The translations under genes were made by a program, and so were the position numbers. Positions 9,236-21,200 of a stretch of DNA of 64,000 nucleotides are shown here, one piece after another. Origin of the DNA: JAZTZP01 sp045637525 (GTDB lineage: Bacteria; Bacillota; Clostridia; UBA1381); assembly GCA_045637525.1 (NCBI GenBank), contig JAZTZP010000169.1, forward strand, positions 1 to 64,000, given 5' to 3'. Positions within the stretch are counted from its first letter, which is position 1; each line of letters begins with the position of its first letter. The notes under the pieces are model-generated. The model did not search any database, was not told the origin of the DNA, and saw nothing but the letters and a program-made list of their open reading frames with translations.

Positions 9236-12200
9236 TTACTCTGCGTTATACAAAGGCATATATCCGCTGCCGTTCTCCTGCCATAAAAATCCTGACGGTG
9301 CTGTAATATCACTTATTTTTACGACTGCTCCGTTTTCCAGTTTAAACTCATAGCTGCCCATATCGCTTATTAAAATACCGCCTAAAATACCGTCTTTTTC
9401 AGTAACGATAAGAAGTTCTCCTTCCAGTTCTATACCGTTTACAGAAAGCATCTGCTCCGTATCAGCACTCTGACACGAAACCTTTACTCCGTTCGCTGTT
9501 TCAAGCTTAAAACCAATAACTCCGTCTGCTGACAAGTCTTCTGATGAAAATATGGGGCTTATCTCATCCGCTGACGGTGCAAGAACATAAGCAACCTGAC
9601 TTATATCTGAGTCATCAGTCCAGCTCATATGCACATCTGCGCTTGGAGCATAATTTCCCGTAGCCTCGCTTATGCCTCTGTTTGTCCAGCCTGATCCTAT
9701 CTTGCCCGGCTCATAATAACCAAAATACTTATTAAAGCTAAGCTCAGTGTCTGAGAATGCTTTTATAAACAAATTCGGATTTCCTGCATCTGCTGTATAG
9801 ACTGTGTTATCAGCATCATCAATAACAATCTGTTCCTCTTTATAGCCTGTGAGAACATTGCTTCCTTCCTCATATCCGGCAAAATTCCAGATACTTGTAT
9901 ATTTATTCTGTGATTCGCTCATATTTTTCAGCTTGTCAAGTACAATCCAGAGATTTGCCTTTTTTACGAAAATCATGTCTCTGTCATGAATTGCATCAAG
10001 AGAAACTGCACCTGTATCACTTTCCGATTTTTGAACCAGAGACGCTTCACGGTCATATATTTCATTATATCCGCTGTCCCATACGCCCTCCGCAAAGTCA
10101 AATTTTTCACTTGAATACCATCTTTCCGGGAGTACTGTTTCGCTTACTCTGTCAAGCCTTGTTCCCTCATCGCTTAAATCGCCGTCATTATCGGTGTCCT
10201 TAACGCTTCCGTCTTCATTAAAGGTATAGTTTTTATAATTCTGCGATTTATCATTTACAATTACAGTCGAAAGCTTTCTTGTTGAGTTTTCAAGGAAATA
10301 TGAATTTAGCTCATCATAGATTTCTAAAAACTCATCATTATTTGAAACGTATGATTTTCCATAATACGGCGCTCCGCCCGAAACAAGCATCGTTCTGCCG
10401 TATGCCGAAAGGTTCATAACCGCATTTGTTCCGGTAAGATGGTGCCCTTGTGCACGGCGGTTATTATTGAAAAACGACATATATAAGCTGTCTATATTCC
10501 AGCCCGAACGCATTGCACCATATCCGCTGTACGGATAATATACAGATGTGTATGCCTGCTCTTTTATATCAAGAGCATCAGAAAAGCTTTCTTTTTTGTT
10601 ATCATCTTCCCATATTGCCGGCGTACCTACATTATATTCATTTCCTATATTGCTAAGAAGTCCGAGAGGTGATGTATAGCCTTCTTTTAACCTGTTCCAG
10701 TACTGTTTTATTCTGTTAAAGTCTGTGAGGTCGTCAAGACCGGAAACAACAGAAAAATCAATCTCAGACAGATTGGTAAGCATTGCTATATCTTCCTCGT
10801 TATAGTTAAACGCCTGCTCTAAAAATCCGCCGTCCGGCTGAACAAAAACATCCATTCGCTCATTAACCTTACCGGCAAAGGCTCCGGCTTTTTCGGTAAC
10901 AGAGCTGAAATCTCTTAACATATACATATACATTCCAAGACATGACAACCCTCCAATAACCATATTCTGGTATCCCGGCTGTGCATTATCGGTAAGAAAA
11001 TACGTTGTTCTCCAGAATTCGTTGTTTACCAGATTACAAATAATATTTGAAAGTCTTACAGGGTCTATAAGATCATAGCTTTCCTCAGGAATCTTTAAAA
11101 GCTGCACATTATTATTTACTTTGGCGTAATATCCTGAATAGTACTGCTCCTCGTATGTATTCGGAAGAGACTTGCATATTGTTGCAAGACAGTTCATAAT
11201 CCCTCTCGCACGCTGATAGATATATACACAATTGCCAGATGTAAGATTTCCGCCTAAATACCAATATCCGTTGGAATTAGGAGCATTTCTTAAATATGTT
11301 ATAACAGCCTGCTTATCACGCCAGTCTGCGTCTTCTGCCTGTGAACGTTCAAGCGCTTCGACAAATCCCGGATCGCTGTCCCATTGCACACGTTGATTTC
11401 TTGACATATCATCAAGCACTTGTATGCATTTTTTAAGATACAGTTCGTCTCCGCTCGCTGCAAAGGTTCTTGCAAGACAGTTATATGTCTCTCTTCCCAC
11501 ACGCCAGTTAAGCGAATTATATCCTTCATCAGCTGATGTAAACCAGTCAAAGTTACTTATTACATCAGGATCTAAATATTCAGGATTTGTGAAATTTCCT
11601 GTATCCTGTACCTGAGATATTGTTTTACTGTCAGCAACAGATTCGTTAAATTCTTCAACAGAAAGTCTTCCAACAACAATATCTGCCCACTCCTTTGTAT
11701 CACTTTCCCCAAAGCCTATATCCTTCGCCGGCAATGAGCGTATTATGTCAACAAAGTGATTTCTGTAAAGAATAAGTGCTTCCTCATATCTTCCGCTTTC
11801 ATAAAGCTCCGCATATGCTTCTGTTGCACTGTCATGAACATCCATCATGTTCATAAGCCTTGTCGCTGCATTTTCTATATCCTCATCTGAATACACATCC
11901 AAAATACTGCCCTCAGGAATTATCATCCCAGACTCCGAATCAAAAACTCCCGATGCAACCTCTGCAAGAGGCACTCCGTTTGTGCTGTTTTTCCATAAAA
12001 ATATCTTTACCCGTGATGCATTATCAGGCATTTTGTATTCAAACGAAAGCTCTTTATCAAATTCATTATATTTAATAAGAATATCATCAAAAACCTTAAC
12101 ATCCACAAGACTTCCGAAATCATCATATACTCCCGTAATAAGCCTGTTCTCTGATATTGTATTATCATATACATTGTTTATATTCATAACAATACAGCCG

Positions 12201-12556
12201 TTTTCATATCTCACACCAAGCTGCATTGTTATACCGTTTACAGTTGTTACATCAGGACTATGACCTTCATTTTTATCTTCGCTTACAACAATCCGGGCAT
12301 CGGAATCAACACTTGTCTTTATAAAATAATTGCCGTTTTCATCAACCTCTTTTTCATCTATAAAAACAAGCCTTCCGTCTTTTACTGCCCCTATTATTGC
12401 GTTTTCTTCTGCCGTTCCCTTTATAACTGTATTTCCTGTGTCGGAATGCCTTGTGACTTCTGCGGCAAATGTTGCCGACGGCAACAAAGCTGCCGTCAGC
12501 ACAAGCGCTGTAATTTTTCTTATTTTACTATTTATATTCCGGTTCATAAAGTCCAT
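9236..12556 (-). CDS. Secreted heparinase II/III-like polysaccharide lyase
   Basis: The open frame extends to 12652, but GGAGGG lies nine bases before the ATG at 12554-12556 and a signal peptide follows (ITALVLTAALLPSATFAA), giving about 1106 residues. The N-terminal part is beta-rich and Ig-like. The middle is an alpha-helical toroid region. The C-terminal half carries the family signature: YSGYGAMRSGW, then GHHLTGTNAVMNLSAYGR with the paired His. Heparinase II/III-type lyases cleave uronate-containing polysaccharides by beta-elimination; the substrate here is unknown. It overlaps the end of the upstream paralogue by 29 bases, implying coupled translation. The two proteins are clearly tandem duplicates. 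Confidence 0.78.
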   Translation of the reverse strand: MDFMNRNINSKIRKITALVLTAALLPSATFAAEVTRHSDTGNTVIKGTAEENAIIGAVKDGRLVFIDEKEVDENGNYFIKTSVDSDARIVVSEDKNEGHSPDVTTVNGITMQLGVRYENGCIVMNINNVYDNTISENRLITGVYDDFGSLVDVKVFDDILIKYNEFDKELSFEYKMPDNASRVKIFLWKNSTNGVPLAEVASGVFDSESGMIIPEGSILDVYSDEDIENAATRLMNMMDVHDSATEAYAELYESGRYEEALILYRNHFVDIIRSLPAKDIGFGESDTKEWADIVVGRLSVEEFNESVADSKTISQVQDTGNFTNPEYLDPDVISNFDWFTSADEGYNSLNWRVGRETYNCLARTFAASGDELYLKKCIQVLDDMSRNQRVQWDSDPGFVEALERSQAEDADWRDKQAVITYLRNAPNSNGYWYLGGNLTSGNCVYIYQRARGIMNCLATICKSLPNTYEEQYYSGYYAKVNNNVQLLKIPEESYDLIDPVRLSNIICNLVNNEFWRTTYFLTDNAQPGYQNMVIGGLSCLGMYMYMLRDFSSVTEKAGAFAGKVNERMDVFVQPDGGFLEQAFNYNEEDIAMLTNLSEIDFSVVSGLDDLTDFNRIKQYWNRLKEGYTSPLGLLSNIGNEYNVGTPAIWEDDNKKESFSDALDIKEQAYTSVYYPYSGYGAMRSGWNIDSLYMSFFNNNRRAQGHHLTGTNAVMNLSAYGRTMLVSGGAPYYGKSYVSNNDEFLEIYDELNSYFLENSTRKLSTVIVNDKSQNYKNYTFNEDGSVKDTDNDGDLSDEGTRLDRVSETVLPERWYSSEKFDFAEGVWDSGYNEIYDREASLVQKSESDTGAVSLDAIHDRDMIFVKKANLWIVLDKLKNMSESQNKYTSIWNFAGYEEGSNVLTGYKEEQIVIDDADNTVYTADAGNPNLFIKAFSDTELSFNKYFGYYEPGKIGSGWTNRGISEATGNYAPSADVHMSWTDDSDISQVAYVLAPSADEISPIFSSEDLSADGVIGFKLETANGVKVSCQSADTEQMLSVNGIELEGELLIVTEKDGILGGILISDMGSYEFKLENGAVVKISDITAPSGFLWQENGSGYMPLYNAE

Positions 12557-15485
12557 TGTCAAGCTCCCTCCATGAAAAACTCTCAGGCTTATAAAATTTG
12601 TCCGAACTATCCATATTATAATCCTTTGTAAGCTCGAACTCAAAATTTTCACTCATGCTGTATCCTGCATTTATTGAGTTATAGATAAAAAATCCGCAAT
12701 CAAGGACTAATCCTCTTACTGTATTCTCATCCTCTATTACAATTAAATCCTTACATAAAGTCTCAATTCCTTCATGCTTTATTACCTGAGGCTTAAGCGA
12801 ATTATAATAATAAATTGTCTTCCCGTTTACTGTTTCAAATTTCGCCGCAACTATTTCTCTTTCTTTATCAGAAATATCTTCTTTGCTTTTTACAGGATCA
12901 CTTGTATCTCTTGATGGTGCAAGAACGGTTATTACACGTGTGTTCTGTCCCATTATACCGTCATCCTGCCACTCGGCATGAATATCAACCCTCGGAGTAT
13001 AATTTGAATCGAATTCCTTACCCACAGTTGAAGGACCGTTTGACCATCCGAATCCCATTTCACCTTTTTTATAATAACCGTAGTATTTTACATATTCTAT
13101 CGGCTTTGTCCCTATGCTGTGAATAAAAAGATTAGGACCTTCATTATCGCACGAATATGCAACCATGTTTTCATTGTCAATCTGCACCTGTTCTTCTTTG
13201 TAGCCTGTCATAGGCTGATTATTCTGATACGGTTCATCTGTATATGTTGCAAAGTTCCATATCTGCTGATATGTATTTTTCTTTCCCGTTCCGTTTTCAA
13301 GATTATCAAGTAAAACCCACAAATCAGCATCCTTTAAGAAGAAAAACTTTCTGTCATGAATTGCATCAAGCTCTATTGCTCCGGGTTCTCCCGGTATTCC
13401 GGGATTAGGGCGCTGATCATCGGTATTTGAATATCCGAATCTCCACGAGCCTTCTGCAAAATCAAAGTTATCACTTGTGTGCCATCTTGAATCAAGCACT
13501 TCTCCGGAGACCGTTGCAAGCCTGTCTTTGTCTGTATTTACATTTACGTCCCCATACGTACCATCTGAATTAAACTTGCTCTCAGCTTTGTTTTGCGACT
13601 TTTTGTTTACCATAATTGTGGAAAGCTTTGCAGTTGAGCTTTCATACATATACGAATTGAATTCATAGAAATTTTCATAGAAAAATGGTCTTTGATTGGG
13701 ATCTACAACACTTTGGAAATACAATGGTTGTCCGCCGGAAACAAGCATCGTTCTTCCATATGCCGTAAGATTCATTACTGCATTTGTTCCTGTTATATGA
13801 TGTCCCTGCTGACGTCTTCCGTTATTGAAAAATGCAAGATATAAGTCTTCGGGATCCCAGCCTTCTCTCATTGCACCATATCCGCTGTACGGAAAATATA
13901 CAGATTTATATGCATGCTCAACTTTTTTATTTGCCTCTCTTAAATCAGCCATTGCCTTTTCATCCTTCCAGTAAGGCAATGTTGTATGATAATATGTATT
14001 TCCTATATTGGTTCTCAGACCTATCGGAGACGTATATGCCTCCTGTATGCGGTCATAATATGTAGTGTGTTTTACAAGGTCTGCAGTTAATCTGTCTGCG
14101 ATTTCCGGGCACAGAACATCCAGTACTTGCCCTAAACGCTTAAGTCTCGGATTATCATACGTTGTATTATAGTTAAATGCTACTTCAAGATATCCACCGT
14201 CAGGTTGTAAATATCCTATCATTTTACTGTTTATTTTATTTACCATGTCTTCCCTGCAAGACTGGGGATACTTGAAATCCTTGCATACTCCATACATAAT
14301 TACACAAGCATTTTCTATACTTATAACCTGATTCTGATATAGCGGGTCGTTCATGTAAATACAGTTCGTCAGTTTATAAAAACAGTCTTCCGCAAAATAG
14401 CACAATATATTTGCAAATCTCACCGGATCTATGAGATTATAGCTTTCATCAGGTAATCCAGTTCTTACAGGCATGCCTGTACGTATTAAATCCGATAATG
14501 CACGACCGTAATCCGTCTCTCGTTCCGGATCGGGAAGTCCTTTAAATAATGCTGCAAGCATTGCGATATGTTCAGTATATCTATCTCCGATATACAAAAT
14601 ATCTGCAGACGTAAGCGTTATATAGTTTGTATAGAGATTATGGCTGAATTTACTTGAACGGTTGAATTTAACAACCTGATTTTTGGGTATTCCTTCAAGC
14701 ATCTTATCAAATGTCGCTCTATGATTTAATGCCATATCATTCATAAACTGCGACCATTTCTCTATTACACGCACATCGCCCGTTGTAAGATATCGTCCTG
14801 CAAGTATAGACTCAAGCGGATATGCCGCCATTCCAAACACGTCGGTTCCTTTTATTCCCGGAGCTCCGTAACCACGTTCGTATGTCCAGTCTATATCGGA
14901 ATCCTGCTTGCCGTCCGGATATTTCAAAACTCCGCCTAAATCAATAAGCGGTACCATACCTACATCCGAATTCTCAGCAGTATATTCTTCAATCGTCATA
15001 TCTCCCATTACAACAGAACCTATATCATAAATATACCGGTACTGTTCAAGATATCTGTAATCCTTATCAAGATATGTATAAAACGATGCAGACTTCATAC
15101 CCTCGGACGGTGTTTTTCGTATTTCATCTATAAAATAATTACGCATCACACCTAACGCTTCAAGATAATATCCGGCTTTGTACAATTCCATTGCCTGCGA
15201 AGATAATTCACGCACAGGATTCATTTTCCCGAAAAGCTTATCTGCTGTTTCTTTTATAACGGTATCATTGTAAATCGCAAGCGCACTTGTATAAGGCACG
15301 TCTATTCCACCTATGTTTTTACGCTCCGTGTATCTTTTACCCTCACCATTTGTCGGATATGCAGTCTCGGTTCTTGGCTCTATCTGATATTGTTTTTCAG
15401 ACTCTTCCGCAACAGCACCTGCCATCGGCAAAACAAACGAAAAACACAATATCAGCGAAAATAATCTTTTTAGCATGAAAATCAC
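12528..15485 (-). CDS. Secreted heparinase II/III-like polysaccharide lyase
   Basis: This 985-residue exported protein starts with MIFMLKRLFSLILCFSFVLP, a typical signal peptide; MLKRLF (15476) is an alternative start. The helical toroid domain precedes the beta-sandwich signature YSGYGAMREGW and GHHITGTNAVMNLTAYGR, nearly the same as in the next gene. Blocks such as LDAIHDR, FDFAEG and TGYKEEQ are also shared, proving paralogy. It lacks the extra N-terminal Ig-like region of its partner. It overlaps the upstream SLH gene by four bases (ATGA type) and the downstream paralogue by 29. It carries no surface anchor of its own, so it may be released or held by the co-encoded SLH proteins. Confidence 0.78.
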   Translation of the reverse strand: MIFMLKRLFSLILCFSFVLPMAGAVAEESEKQYQIEPRTETAYPTNGEGKRYTERKNIGGIDVPYTSALAIYNDTVIKETADKLFGKMNPVRELSSQAMELYKAGYYLEALGVMRNYFIDEIRKTPSEGMKSASFYTYLDKDYRYLEQYRYIYDIGSVVMGDMTIEEYTAENSDVGMVPLIDLGGVLKYPDGKQDSDIDWTYERGYGAPGIKGTDVFGMAAYPLESILAGRYLTTGDVRVIEKWSQFMNDMALNHRATFDKMLEGIPKNQVVKFNRSSKFSHNLYTNYITLTSADILYIGDRYTEHIAMLAALFKGLPDPERETDYGRALSDLIRTGMPVRTGLPDESYNLIDPVRFANILCYFAEDCFYKLTNCIYMNDPLYQNQVISIENACVIMYGVCKDFKYPQSCREDMVNKINSKMIGYLQPDGGYLEVAFNYNTTYDNPRLKRLGQVLDVLCPEIADRLTADLVKHTTYYDRIQEAYTSPIGLRTNIGNTYYHTTLPYWKDEKAMADLREANKKVEHAYKSVYFPYSGYGAMREGWDPEDLYLAFFNNGRRQQGHHITGTNAVMNLTAYGRTMLVSGGQPLYFQSVVDPNQRPFFYENFYEFNSYMYESSTAKLSTIMVNKKSQNKAESKFNSDGTYGDVNVNTDKDRLATVSGEVLDSRWHTSDNFDFAEGSWRFGYSNTDDQRPNPGIPGEPGAIELDAIHDRKFFFLKDADLWVLLDNLENGTGKKNTYQQIWNFATYTDEPYQNNQPMTGYKEEQVQIDNENMVAYSCDNEGPNLFIHSIGTKPIEYVKYYGYYKKGEMGFGWSNGPSTVGKEFDSNYTPRVDIHAEWQDDGIMGQNTRVITVLAPSRDTSDPVKSKEDISDKEREIVAAKFETVNGKTIYYYNSLKPQVIKHEGIETLCKDLIVIEDENTVRGLVLDCGFFIYNSINAGYSMSENFEFELTKDYNMDSSDKFYKPESFSWRELDNGLYEPEYK

Positions 15486-18178
15486 TCCTCATAAATTGTC
15501 AGCTGTAACCAACGTATAAGTCCGTTATAGCAAATATGTATCTTTGCTCCGCAATATACATCGGACAAGTTTCCAAGCTCAACACTTCTTCCGCCATTTT
15601 TTACTATTACAACTCTATTTGTAGAATTCAGCGTTGATATAGTATATGGTAAAAAAAACTCACTGTTTTCCATAACAATATAATTATTCCCTGTTTTTGT
15701 TACCGTACCGTATGCTGTAAGCGGACTGTACAAAAAGTTTAATGAAAGATCCTGAACCTGTGCTACTTCATCTGATGTTTCATATCCGTATCTGTATTCA
15801 ATCGTATTTCCGCACTTATTAAGTCTTCTGAATGCTACCATTTCATTAGGATCATCACCTGTTCGAAACTGCAGAACATCGCCCGGTCCTATATCACTGA
15901 CATCGCACACATAATCATCAGTAAGCCCTTTTTTATACATAAGTCCATCATATGAGCTCATACTATAACACTTTGAATTTTCTTCTTTAACGTATAATCT
16001 TACTTTTTCCGCCTGTTTCAAAGCATAGCCTTCAACATACTGAACTATTTCATCATCTTCATTTACCATTTTTCCGCTTCCGGTAACGGTTATAAAATAA
16101 TCGGCATTTGCACTGAAGGTTGTGTTCTGCACACTTTGATAAAATACAATGTATTTTGCTATGCCAAACTCATTTACATCAAAAATCTTCATGCCGTCAT
16201 ATGTAGTTGTAGCACTAACCTTTGACGAATTGCCCACCTTATACTGACCGTTTGCTTCGTCAAGGATAACAAACTTTGTGTTCTCATCAGTACGAACACC
16301 ATACTTATTTCTTAAATCCGCATTCGGATATAGAATTGCATAGCTGTTCATAAATCTGCATGTCTTTGGATTTCCCGTTTCAAGCGCAAACTGATCTGTG
16401 TCAAAATTGCATGTGAAATTATCCATTCCCCAATCTGCAAGACTCTTCATCCGTGGTTTTTCAATTTCCGTAACTACACCTGACTCATTCGTCTTATATT
16501 TTATGAGAAATTTATTTTCACATTCAATGAGCATATTATATGCAATCTCCGGTTTTGAAACAAGCGAATTTATCCCATCGCTTACGATGTTCAGTTTTTC
16601 CCGGCAATTTAATACAACTTCCTGCCCGTTTAAGTCTATGATTTTAATCTTGAGCGCATATTCATTTTCCATATCATCATCAGAATATAACACTTTTCTT
16701 AAATATCCGCACTTATCGTCTTCCTCTTCATCATAATCGGCAATATTGCCCAAAAAGTCAAGATAAAACGTTCCTCTGTTTCCGGGAATAATCTCGGAAT
16801 AAACCTCATTGCCGGGAACTCTGTACTCTGTGCCGTCTATTACTGCCGAATTATCCTCCGGATTAATTCTCTCTATAACACCGCTTATTGTGTTATCAGA
16901 CACATAAATATTAGTTTTCACCCCGTCACGGCTTACGGCAACAGATATTATATTGTCTTTTGCAATTTTATCGGCTGTAATACTCCCGCCGTCCTTAACA
17001 ATCGATACACTATCATCATCTGTTTCTATAATTGTATTATCGGTTGTTAAAATATTAAGCGTTGAAGCCGATACGCCGTCTACCCTGTAGTTTTCATAAT
17101 CCTCGATAATCGCAGTATCATATATTTCATCGCTGTCCTGATCAATTAACCTGAGCCTTCCGTATTCCGGCTTAACAGTCTTTAAATCCGCCGTGCCGCG
17201 TCCGTTATACACAAAATATGCACTGTCTGCAAGACTTACACTTCTTTCTCTGTCCCCATCATCATAATAATAAACAGTATGTGTATCAGTCTTATCTGAT
17301 ATCTCATGGTATTCAAGCTCTATGGTTGTATTATCATGCGGATACGCTGATATTACAACCGGACTGTCCGAGAGATTCTTTACATAGTATCTTACATTAT
17401 ATCCGAGTAAGTCATCGGAATTTGGCATTGAACAGCTGTAAGTATTATAGTCTATGGATATTTTTCCGTCGTCAACATTTATATTATCATAAACACATCC
17501 GTACGCCGTTGCAGTAACAAAACCGGTAAGCTCCGTTACATCCATTACCTCCTCCATGAATGTACCGCCGGTAGCATATGTTTCATTATCGTCCTCCATG
17601 CTGTAAAGCTCTAAAACATTTGCACGAATCATATTATAAAGAAGAGCACACGCATCACCACGTGTCAGAAATTCGGCACTCATGTCAATATTTTTAAGAA
17701 GATCAAGCTTTGTTGCAGTTTTTAAATACCCCATAGGATATCCACCCTGTGCCTCGGCAAACTCATTGTAGCCTAAATTTCTAAGTACAATCGCAACCGC
17801 TTCTATCGGCGCAATTCCGTTGTTCGGTGCAAATTCATCCTCCGACACACCTCGTATAATGTTGCGTTCATAAAGAAAATTAACATATTTTGCAAGTTCG
17901 TCCAAAGAAATGTCTTTAAACGGATTTTCAGCAGATGAATATCCCGATTCGTCACAATTATTAAGCTTTGCAATCAAAATGGAAAAATCTCCTCTGTTTA
18001 TACCTACCTCCGGCTTAAAACTTCCGTCTACAAATCCGTCTATATAGCCTAAATCATTGAAAAACGATATAGCCTCCTCAGCACGGTCACTATCAATATC
18101 TGCAAATTTTACAAAGGCATGGCACGGACTTGTCATTAATATGACAAGTGCCGCAATTATGCAAAGTATTCGTTTCAT
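15482..18178 (-). CDS. SLH-domain surface protein
   Basis: This is an 898-residue secreted protein. After a signal peptide (MKRILCIIAALVILMTSPCH) come about three S-layer homology repeats within residues 22-195, with FADIDSD, GYIDGFVDGSFKPE, FKDIS and RNIIRGVSEDEFAPNNGIA. SLH repeats bind pyruvylated secondary wall polymers. The remaining 700 residues are beta-rich, acidic and Asn/Tyr/Thr-rich, with no enzyme motif I recognise. It probably displays or tethers components of the degradation machinery. It lies between the second SLH protein and the two lyase genes, overlapping the first lyase by four bases. Confidence 0.75.
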   Translation of the reverse strand: MKRILCIIAALVILMTSPCHAFVKFADIDSDRAEEAISFFNDLGYIDGFVDGSFKPEVGINRGDFSILIAKLNNCDESGYSSAENPFKDISLDELAKYVNFLYERNIIRGVSEDEFAPNNGIAPIEAVAIVLRNLGYNEFAEAQGGYPMGYLKTATKLDLLKNIDMSAEFLTRGDACALLYNMIRANVLELYSMEDDNETYATGGTFMEEVMDVTELTGFVTATAYGCVYDNINVDDGKISIDYNTYSCSMPNSDDLLGYNVRYYVKNLSDSPVVISAYPHDNTTIELEYHEISDKTDTHTVYYYDDGDRERSVSLADSAYFVYNGRGTADLKTVKPEYGRLRLIDQDSDEIYDTAIIEDYENYRVDGVSASTLNILTTDNTIIETDDDSVSIVKDGGSITADKIAKDNIISVAVSRDGVKTNIYVSDNTISGVIERINPEDNSAVIDGTEYRVPGNEVYSEIIPGNRGTFYLDFLGNIADYDEEEDDKCGYLRKVLYSDDDMENEYALKIKIIDLNGQEVVLNCREKLNIVSDGINSLVSKPEIAYNMLIECENKFLIKYKTNESGVVTEIEKPRMKSLADWGMDNFTCNFDTDQFALETGNPKTCRFMNSYAILYPNADLRNKYGVRTDENTKFVILDEANGQYKVGNSSKVSATTTYDGMKIFDVNEFGIAKYIVFYQSVQNTTFSANADYFITVTGSGKMVNEDDEIVQYVEGYALKQAEKVRLYVKEENSKCYSMSSYDGLMYKKGLTDDYVCDVSDIGPGDVLQFRTGDDPNEMVAFRRLNKCGNTIEYRYGYETSDEVAQVQDLSLNFLYSPLTAYGTVTKTGNNYIVMENSEFFLPYTISTLNSTNRVVIVKNGGRSVELGNLSDVYCGAKIHICYNGLIRWLQLTIYEE

Positions 18179-18204
18179 TTTTTATTACCATTCCTTTCTG
18201 AAAA

Positions 18205-21200
18205 TTATTTCTGCCATAATCTTCTTATAACAGCTGCCGCCTGGGCTCTTGTGGTAGTCTTATCAGGATTGAAGTTTCCGTCATCATTTCCGTTTAAAAG
18301 TCCTGCCGCATATGCCACACGAACATACGGAGCTGCCCAATCGCTCACCTTCTCCATATCCTTAATATCAACATTATCGCTTTCAGGCATCGGATTATTC
18401 ATTGTATATACCGTAATTATGATTTTTGCCATTTCCTCACGGGTAATTTCTCTTTCGGGACTGAATTTATTTTCATACCCCGAAATGATACCCTTCTTAT
18501 ATGCCGCCTCAACATAGCCTGCATACCATGCATTTTCGGAAACATCCTCAAAAATGCCCGCATATTCCGGAATATCTTCTCCTATCATTCCGATTATAAG
18601 CTTCATAAATTCAGCTCTTGTAATACTTCCCTCAGGATCGAAAAGCGTATCTGTTTTACCTGATATAATACCGTTTTCCTTAAGTGTCATAACATCAGTG
18701 TATGCCCAATGGCTCTTTGATAAATCAGAAAACTCTCCGTCTGAGACTATGTTATCTTCCGGCTTTGCTTCTTCTGACGGTGATACATATGAATCACTCT
18801 TTGTATAAGTAACTCCGCTTCCGCCGGAGGACGAGCCTCCGCCTCCGCCGCCACTGCCTCCGCCTGTAACGGTGGATGCCGCAATCAGCACCGGATCACT
18901 TAAAACCTCTTTTCCCGATTCATATTCATTTACCGGTATAACTCCGAATTTAATATACTGTCCCGAATATACGCCATTTGGTGTAAATATCTTTGAAACA
19001 GCACCGGAAATCGGAGTATATGCTCCGTCCTTTGTACGTGATGAATACCACTTATATTCTGACGTTGTTTCTGTATCATTATCATCATCAAAATAACCGT
19101 ATATTCCTTCAAGCGTGCTGTTTACCTTATAGCTGCCCCTTACAGAAACATTATCCGCATAGCAAGTATTTCCCAGAACCTTATAAGCCACAAAATTATC
19201 AAACATACCTGTTCCGCCGACTGCAAGCCCTGCACAAGACGCATTTGAAATCTCATCTGCTAAAATACCGTCAATATACACCAAAGCTTTATCATCAGCT
19301 ATACTTATATAAAACTGATGCCAGCCTTTTGTTCTGTTAACCGCAGACAGTACTCCGTTAAGAGTATAATATCCGCTGTCTGCAGAAGCCGTTATGCTGT
19401 CGCCTGCCTTAATATATCCGCAGTCCGTCAGATCATCATAAAACATACACTCAGCAGCGGTATATCCCTGCCCGAAGCTAATAGCGGTCACCTCTTGTCC
19501 GGTAGTCTTAAGAGATGAATTACCCATATATGCCTTTTCGCCATCATATTCCTCGCAGTCTTTTAATACAGCGTCTGAATACACGGTAACATTAAATGCT
19601 TTCTTTATCTGGGTTTTATCGAAATTGGTGAAGGTAAATGTAATAATTGCATTTCCTCTTTTGTTTGCTTTCAAAGTTCCGTTTTCGATACTTACAACAC
19701 TTGCATCCGACGTTTCGGCCGTATATGCATTTTTTAAATAATACTCACCGGCATAAGCCTTAGGAACACATTCTTCACCTATTTTCATTGATGTATTTAA
19801 GTATATGTCAAATGCATCATAGTTTCCGGATGTTAAATAATAATAGCTTCTCTCCTCATAAACATTTCCGTTTTCTGCTTGTATTCCGGTAAACGTTACC
19901 TTATACACAGTCTCCGGCTCTACAGATCCCGTAACTTTAAGAGTAATCTCCTTTGTTCCGCTAAGCGCCGGTGTACAGGTAACCGTTTCACCTGTTTTTA
20001 CATTAACCATATTCATGCTTGCATTATTTACGGTAGCAGCATCAAGCTTTTCATTAAATGTAAATGTTATCTTTCCTATATCTCCGGCACCTATGGAATT
20101 ATATGAGGGAACACTTGTACATTCACGCACATACTGTGCCGTTTTATCAGTTCTCTGCTTATAGAGCTTATTTACAGCCGTTTTGAAATCATTCTGCAAA
20201 TTATATACATTATCATAATTCTTTCCCTCAAGTTCACCATAAACGAAGGACGGATCCGAAATGTATGTATAATTTCCGTTTATATCAATTCCCAAAACCT
20301 TACCGTATTCCTGTGCAATATCAATTTTTTCAATCATATTTGCACTGTTAAATTTCTCTATTGCCGTCTGTAAATCTTCCTTCATTATAACCTTAAAGAT
20401 ATCAGATGAATATTCTTCTCCGGTGCTGAGTGAGTTTGTCGGCGTAACACAAAACTTAATATATTTTCCTATATATTTTCCTTCAAGATTTAAAGATTTT
20501 TCTCCTTCAGCTATCTTTGAAAATTTACCATCCGAAGAATCTGCAACGTACCATGAAAAACTCGTTCCGTTTTCAGCGTCATTATCATAATCATAATAAA
20601 CATACTCTGCCGATACAACATCTCTGTAATATGCGAACTCACCTTCGGTATTTGTTGTTGCGATATCCGTTATCTCCGGTGCATAGTCCTGTATATATCC
20701 TATGCTTACATCATCAATCCACAGGTTTCTGTTTCCGGCTGCTATTAATCTGCAATACCCTTCACAACCGAAATATTCGGCAACCTTTTGTGAATCAATA
20801 TATACGGTAATGCTGTCTCCGTTTACAAAAAACGCCGCATTATGCCATCCTAAGCTTCTGTAAGCAGAAGTTATTTCACCATTTATCGTATAAAAATTCT
20901 CACCAAAACCAATTCTTTTTTGTTCACTGCCTTCTAATCCCAAAAAAGCCTCCGCCTTTTCTTCCATATCATCATAAAACCATCCCGAAGCCAGAAACTC
21001 CGTATATTCTGTTGATATAAGCTGCTCCGGCTCTGCATTTTCGGTTATATAGCTTTTTGTTCCGGACAGTGCATATGTGCTGTCGCCGTCGGCCTCAAAA
21101 TCGTTTTTATTACCCTTTGCATAGCAGTTTATGGCGGCACCTCCCATCAGCTCAGTCCCGGTAATCATATCGTAGTATTCATATTTAATAAACGCAAATC

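Noticed and set aside
18835..18880. Low-complexity CCGCCTCCG run
   Set aside because: It encodes the Gly/Ser linker before the SLH repeats on the minus strand; not an independent repeat.
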